This document shows, in pieces, positions 58,645 through 64,000 of a stretch of DNA of 64,000 nucleotides. The DNA comes from Atkinsonella hypoxylon (lineage: Eukaryota > Ascomycota > Sordariomycetes > Hypocreales > Clavicipitaceae). Under the pieces are notes generated by a model. The model ran no database searches and was not told where the DNA came from. It saw nothing but the letters and a program-made list of their open reading frames with translations. Numbering within the stretch: the first letter of the stretch is position 1; every line of letters begins with the position of its first letter. A program made the translations under genes and the position numbers. The stretch lies in NCBI GenBank assembly GCA_000729835.1, contig JFHB01000112.1:34224-98223 (forward strand), read 5' to 3'.

Positions 58645-60495
58645 ATGAATCTAACTTGCAACTCCACTTTGGAGGATATGAGAAGTATGGTTCACCTACT
58701 GTATTGCAAACGAACAATCTCATGATTGCCATGAATATCTTTTATTCCTGTCGCCTGTTGATCGCAACCTACTGACTACTTCAAACCACAGTATCTCCTG
58801 GTTCCGAAAGGATTATAATCGGGTCACTTAACTTCCACGACCTTGCTCGAATCATAAGCGCCTCATGTACACTCATCGCCACAGCGTTGAGCTTGTATCT
58901 GATTTGGATGCACGCTCTCAACTATACCAAGCCTCGAGAACAACGATAGTAAGTCTAGAGGTGAAACCTGGCTAATTCATGCTAATAACATGGTTTTTTT
59001 TTGGTCAACAGCATCATCCGCATATTATTGATGGTTCCCATTTATGCCATTTCATCATATCTGCAAATTCAATGGTATTGGCACGCCATTTACTTTCAAG
59101 TCATCTCCGACTGTTACGAAGCTCTCGCCATTGCCTCGTTTTTTGCCCTCGTCTGTCATTATGTGGCCCCCGACTTGCACAGCCAAAAGGCCTTCTTCAG
59201 AGAGTTGCACCCTATCAAACAATGGGTGATGCCGATCAATTGGTTTGCCAAATGCTGTGGTGGACAAAGAGGAATATGGAGAATACCGAAGAGCGGGTTG
59301 ACTTGGTTTAATATCATGTGGATCGGAGTCTACCACTATTGCTTTATTCGCGTTGCCATGACCATATCTGCAGTAATTATGCAGTATTTCCACAGGTATT
59401 GTGAAAGTTCTAACAGTCCGGTTTTTGGACATATTTGGGTAAGATTGATATCCAAAAGCATTTGTTAACACAGTTTGGAAGGAATACTGATTGTAATAGA
59501 TTATTATTCTCAACGCGATTGCTGTCACCATCGCAATGTATTGTCTTATCCAATTCTACGTCCAGCTGAAGGAAAGTCTAGTCGAGCATAAACTTTTTAT
59601 CAAAATTATCGCGATCAAATTAGTCGTCTTTCTTTCCTTCTGGCAAGCTTCAGCTATCTCAGTCGGCACGTCAACGCTAAATATTGTCCATGCAAATGCG
59701 GTCTTGGCCTACCCCGACCTCAAAGTGGGTATTCCGGCACTGTTGCTCTGCGTCGAGATGGCTTTGTTCGCCCTTCTTCATCTATGGGCTTTCCCTTATG
59801 CCCCATACACCCAGGGAGCTCCTACTACTTTCTATCCTGTGCCGGACATGGACAAGGCCAGTCCATCCGTAGAGAACGAGCGACAAGCACCCTCTGGCGG
59901 CTTCATGGGACTTTCAGCAATCTGGGATGCCCTCAACTTGTGGGACTTTATAAAGGCATTTGGTAGAGGCATGAGGTGGTTATTCTGTGGAGTCAGACGC
60001 CGCAAGGAGGACATTAGCTACAGGTTGAATTACAGCAACAATGTCGATATGGATGACCTGTCGCATCAGAAGGAGGGCGGAAGCTCATATGATCCATTGC
60101 GACCTGGTAATGCAACGTCTGAGACTGGACAAGAGCAAGTGCATCTGACAAGACAAGAATATAGCCTCCCCGGCCAGCAACCACCATCCTTCCGTCCCAG
60201 CGGGCAGGTAGGGCTGGAGGAGCGTGCCGGGCTGATGGATAACGCTCAGCCAAACCCAGAGGCGCATCTAAAGTCTGGACCACCTCCACGCCCTCCGAGG
60301 GATCCCTCATCATATGAGTCACCATATGAGGTCTCGCACACGTACGCTGACGCACAGCAAGTTGAAGTTACGCACGGGCCCTACGAGGCATCAAGGCCTC
60401 CCGGTAGCAGGCCGCAAGGGCCGACAGCGACGCAGGCAGTCATAGGTCAAGCACTCTGGGGGCCGCCAGGGCCTCCAGGGCCTTGTCAGTCATGA
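58645..60495 (+). CDS. TMEM184 / DUF300 (organic solute transporter alpha-like) membrane protein
   Basis: A seven-helix protein of the TMEM184/OST-alpha family (DUF300); fungal members are vacuolar or ER membrane proteins of uncertain function. Four exons: 58645-58684 (40 nt), 58792-58948, 59012-59438, 59500-60495, giving 539 aa. Exon 1 encodes MNLTCNSTLEDMR, a short luminal-type N-terminus with two NxT/S sites. Helices 1-7 span about residues 30-285. Family signatures visible: MVPIYAISSYLQ with the following SDCYEALAIASFF, then FNIMWIGVYHYCFIRV, IILNAIAVTIAMYCLIQFY, and KLVVFLSFWQASAIS. After the last helix the tail of about 240 residues is hydrophilic, with Pro/Gly-rich stretches and the ending GPPGPPGPCQS. 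The family match is strong. The transport activity is not established. Confidence 0.92.
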
Positions 60496-63400
60496 TCAAA
60501 TGCTGTTTTGATTGCGGGTTTGCTTTTCATTTCAAGTCTGTATTATGTGCTGTTGCTGGGAGCCATGCATTGGCCGGGCTGTTGGTCGTTGAGAATTCAT
60601 TTTGAATATCTACTAGACGTATATTTTTCATGATACCACGAGATGCGTTGCTCGAATAGATAATGTTCTGAGTATCTGCTTTTGGCGCAGCATGTGATTG
60701 CTGCCGAACTATAAGCAATTAAGTCATTTTGAAGACAGCTCGAACACGTCGCACTTTTTCGGCTCGTTCAAATGCCGCGACGAGGTCATGACAGTTAAGC
60801 AGCGCAGGTTCTGGAGGGCTGTCTCTAGACAAGCCTTTATTTCTGGCATTCAAGATGATGAATAAATAGTGGCAAGTCTTATCTTTTTCTCCCTTTTTTT
60901 TTTTTTTCCTCTTGGAATATTGTATAGAAGACTGTAGTGTCGGGGATATAGTAGCTAGAGCAAAAAAAAAGAATACAAGTTGCAAGCATAATTTGAAGCC
61001 ATTTATCATGTCCTTGGATTGCTAGCTACTAGCGGGCTATCTGTCTAGTAGCACATCTCGCATCGCAATCCAGGCGGGAAAACCCTAGTGCAGGGATGCA
61101 AAGCCGCCTGCTCCCTCCGACATGCGGCCTCCTTGTGGTCTCTAGGCGCCGGGCTTATTTGCAGATTGCTCCGCTCAATGTCCTGCTCGGGCTTAGCAGT
61201 CGTGGTATCGCCTGTTGGCAGCGTCGTTGTTGGTTGTTATCACTCACATGTCTTTTTCTTCCAAAAGGGGGGGGGGGTGTGAGATAAGGATTGCGGGTTT
61301 TATGGCCCGCTGCAGGCTCGTCGTTCCCTTTTAGGTACTAGCAGCATTCCGTGCTCCCCCTACCAGATACCCGGGTACTTACCACAGACGGTACCTTCCC
61401 AAGGTGTCTGGTGCTCTCGCGACTCCTTTCGACTTCCCCGCCCTCGTCCGATCTTTTGACGTCGGCACCTCTCGAACGCGACATAAAAGGGAGTATGAAA
61501 AAGGTGGATTTATTTCTGTATAAAGTAATATGCACGGAGCGCTTGGTCATATAGCCATTCCAAACAGCTGGAAGGTAGCCCTCTGAAATATAGTGCGCGG
61601 ATCAACCAACCCCAAGCACAGCAAAAAATTTAATTTAATTTTTTTTTTCTTTACCCTCCCTCAGTGGTATGTATCTGCATCTACGTCATAAACTATAGAT
61701 GGAAACCACGGCCATTCCACCTTCCAAGTCCGTATGCAGCATGCAGCATGCATGGAAGAACAACCACCGGCAACCAACTCGGCCGTCCCACGCATCCCGC
61801 CGTCCCACAACACCAGCAGTACCACGAACACCTGCATCAAAACTTCCCGGACTCACACGAACCGCTCGAAAAAGGGACAGAAAACGTCGCTTAAAAAAAA
61901 AAAAAAAAAAAAGCTCAACCTAGGCCCAGGTCCAGTCTCCGCCGCACACAGTCCATAACTTCTCACACGGCACCGAGCGAATTTCTGCCCGTCCTGTGCG
62001 CTGTCACTCGCCCAACGCACATTTCTTCTTCGGCCTAGACACACCGAAGCGGGCATCGGAACAGGAAATTTTTTTTTTTTCAATCCTTTTTTTTCATATT
62101 TATATATTTTTTATTGTTACTTCCCAATCGAATCTAATTGTTGGGAGGACCAAGGGCACAGAGTATGCACTAGTGCGTACGAAAGAGGCCACTTTCAGGC
62201 CGTCCCACCAATCAGAGCGCCCGCTGCCGATTGTTCCAACAGGAATGGTTTCAGATTTTTTTTTTTTTTGCTTCACTCTTTTTGTTTTTGATTCCTTAAA
62301 GCGAAAAAAAAAAAAAAAGGAAAGAAAAAAAGTTCCGTTAGTCATTAGAGCTGGATTAAATGGATTTTGTGTTTTGCGGCATACGCCGTTTGGTGGTTTG
62401 TGAGGCTTGCAGGTGTACTGCCATGTACCACTCTACGTTTTTTATCATATTGCCCGTTGTTGACTTTTGTGCTGGGAAACTTGGCATTTCGGGGCTCTGT
62501 AAATTGGTGTCTGAGTTTCTTTTGATGAGTTCAGTTGAGGTGGAACTGTATTCTGTTGCAAATGGCGTGTTTTCTTTACATTATGCGCAGAATGCTCCGT
62601 CGCTCTTTTTGTCCAGAGCTCCTGTCACACCTCGTGCGAACCGAAAACCCCCAGATCAAGACAAGACAACCTCATGCGACCGTCAATCTCGCAATCGCAT
62701 GTACGCCATTCGTCGAATCTACGGCTAGTCTTTCTCTCCCAACCAATTGGTGCAAACGCCATTGAACCACTCGGTCTTGTTTCCCGTTCTCCGTTCCTCC
62801 GACCCAGCATTGCATGTCTTGGACTCGCAATCCACTCGCGCCCACCCAAAAGAAAACAACCCATCATCGATTGTACCAAAGATTCATCTCATCATCCCTG
62901 ATTGATGTGTTTAAAATTTTTTTTTTTTTCCCCTTTAAGCCTTACAGAAGCAAATGCCGACACTTGCAATATAAAGGCAGCAGGAAAGTGACCTCGCTGA
63001 AACCCAATGAGCAGCCTCCATCACTCCCGTTCCATCTCTTACCATGCCACCAATACACTCACTACCTTTTTGCAGTTGTTCAAGCAGGAACCCAAAAAAA
63101 AAAAAGTAATAAAAAATAAAAAAATTAAACCACTAAATTCCCGCGCGGTGATAGACAGAGTGAGGCTGAGACACGTAGTGTCATTAGATTTAATTCCCCT
63201 TTTTATTCCCCGGCAAGCGCGGGAACAACGTGAACAGAAGGGTACGTGGCCCGGGGTCGTGCATGTAGTGAGTGTTCTTCTGAGGGTGTGAAGACCGAGA
63301 GATTAAAACGGCCTGGCTGTGAGAAGCGTCCACGGGTTCCGCCGCCTGAAAGTCAGTGGCGGAACAAGGCTCGTTCCGTCTGGTTTCTTGCTTGGAACAA

Positions 63401-64000
63401 CCCATGATGTAGACGGTAAGCCGAGGCAGGGTTGGTAGGCAAGGGAAAAAGATGCCTCAACTTCTGATTATGAAATGGTGACACGATATCTTGGCGGGCT
63501 AGAATCTTTTTTTTTTTTTGATTCTTATTCTTATTATTCTTATTATTCTTAAATTTTTTTTTTTTGCTTTCTTCAGATTACCGCTCGTCTGGTCCACGCC
63601 GGACTTACGTTGTCCTGGCGAGACGAGAGATTTCCAAGACGCGGCCCACGGCTTGGCTGTAGATGGGACGAGGAGGAAAGATGGCCTATCGCTGTCTTAA
63701 CCGTACTAGGCTCAAAAAGAAGAAAGTATAAACATGAAATAAAATAAAATAAAGATAAACCCTAAAAGAGAGGCCGTCCCTCTTCAGCAAAGTTGCAATT
63801 AGACCCATCTCATCTCAATCCCTTTCCACCACTTTCTTCGTCACATGCCTGCTGCTCCAATCTAAGACAGCACAGCACCAGGATGCATACCAACCAAGCT
63901 GGGCATGTGGATAGAGACAGAGCCACTTGCCAATTCTTTCGGTTCTTTTGTTGTTCACAAGCATTCTCATTTCACACCCAGATTCCACTTGGCCTGGTGG
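60496..64000. other. Intergenic, right edge, homopolymer-rich
   Basis: No gene is supported. The region has at least eight A or T homopolymers of 9-20 nt (for example about 60893, 61892, 62069, 62258, 62305, 62921, 63507 and 63554), a G10 at 61267, and short TATTCT repeats at about 63524-63549. A gene may begin beyond the right end of the window. Confidence 0.55.

Overview
The window is nuclear DNA of a filamentous ascomycete. The genes are broken by short GT-AG introns (about 50-220 bp), several with a CTAAC/CTGAC-like branch point. The family set includes a PTH11-type rhodopsin-domain protein, fungal MET2, a fungal katG, a fungal SRPK-like kinase and TMEM184/DUF300. Intergenic spaces are 0.5-4.7 kb and carry many poly-A/T tracts. 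Protein style suggests Sordariomycetes, probably Hypocreales; that placement is inference. I support 15 protein-coding genes and no convincing tRNA, rRNA, CRISPR array or intact transposon.

Layout. 0.5-11.6 kb is rich in secretory-pathway and cell-surface genes: an Och1-like GT32 glycosyltransferase (-), a SUR1-like GT32 (-), GPI12/PIG-L (+) and a GH16 glucanase-like protein (-). 12.3-18.4 kb holds a catalase-peroxidase (-) and a secreted CAP/PR-1 protein (-). 20.1-26.3 kb holds LST8 (-), an HDDC2-type HD-domain nucleotidase (+) and a disordered fungal protein (+). 26.3-38 kb is gene-poor and repeat-bearing, with a PTH11-like membrane protein (-) and an SRPK-like kinase (+). 38-40.4 kb is a PHO84-type phosphate transporter (-). 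After another 4.7 kb gap, MET2 (-) and the very large THO2 (+) are divergently arranged around a shared 0.9 kb promoter, followed by a TMEM184/OST-alpha-like membrane protein (+). The last 3.5 kb has no gene I can support.

How the genes relate: most are housekeeping (TORC, TREX/THO, methionine synthesis, GPI anchors, phosphate uptake) and do not form an operon or biosynthetic cluster. The loosest functional theme is glycan, GPI and cell-wall work in the first 11 kb. I found no clear novel multi-gene system. The best unexplained signals are a 9-bp motif (TACGGAGTA or its complement) found ten times and only between genes, a duplicated 37-bp module at 5.8-6.1 kb whose copies are each followed by that motif, a short segment at 41.6-41.8 kb bounded by inverted copies of it, and a 12-bp-phased triple CGTGA array in the MET2/THO2 promoter.

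Exon boundaries were assigned by eye from splice consensus, reading frame and family conservation. Every multi-exon model given keeps frame from ATG to stop.
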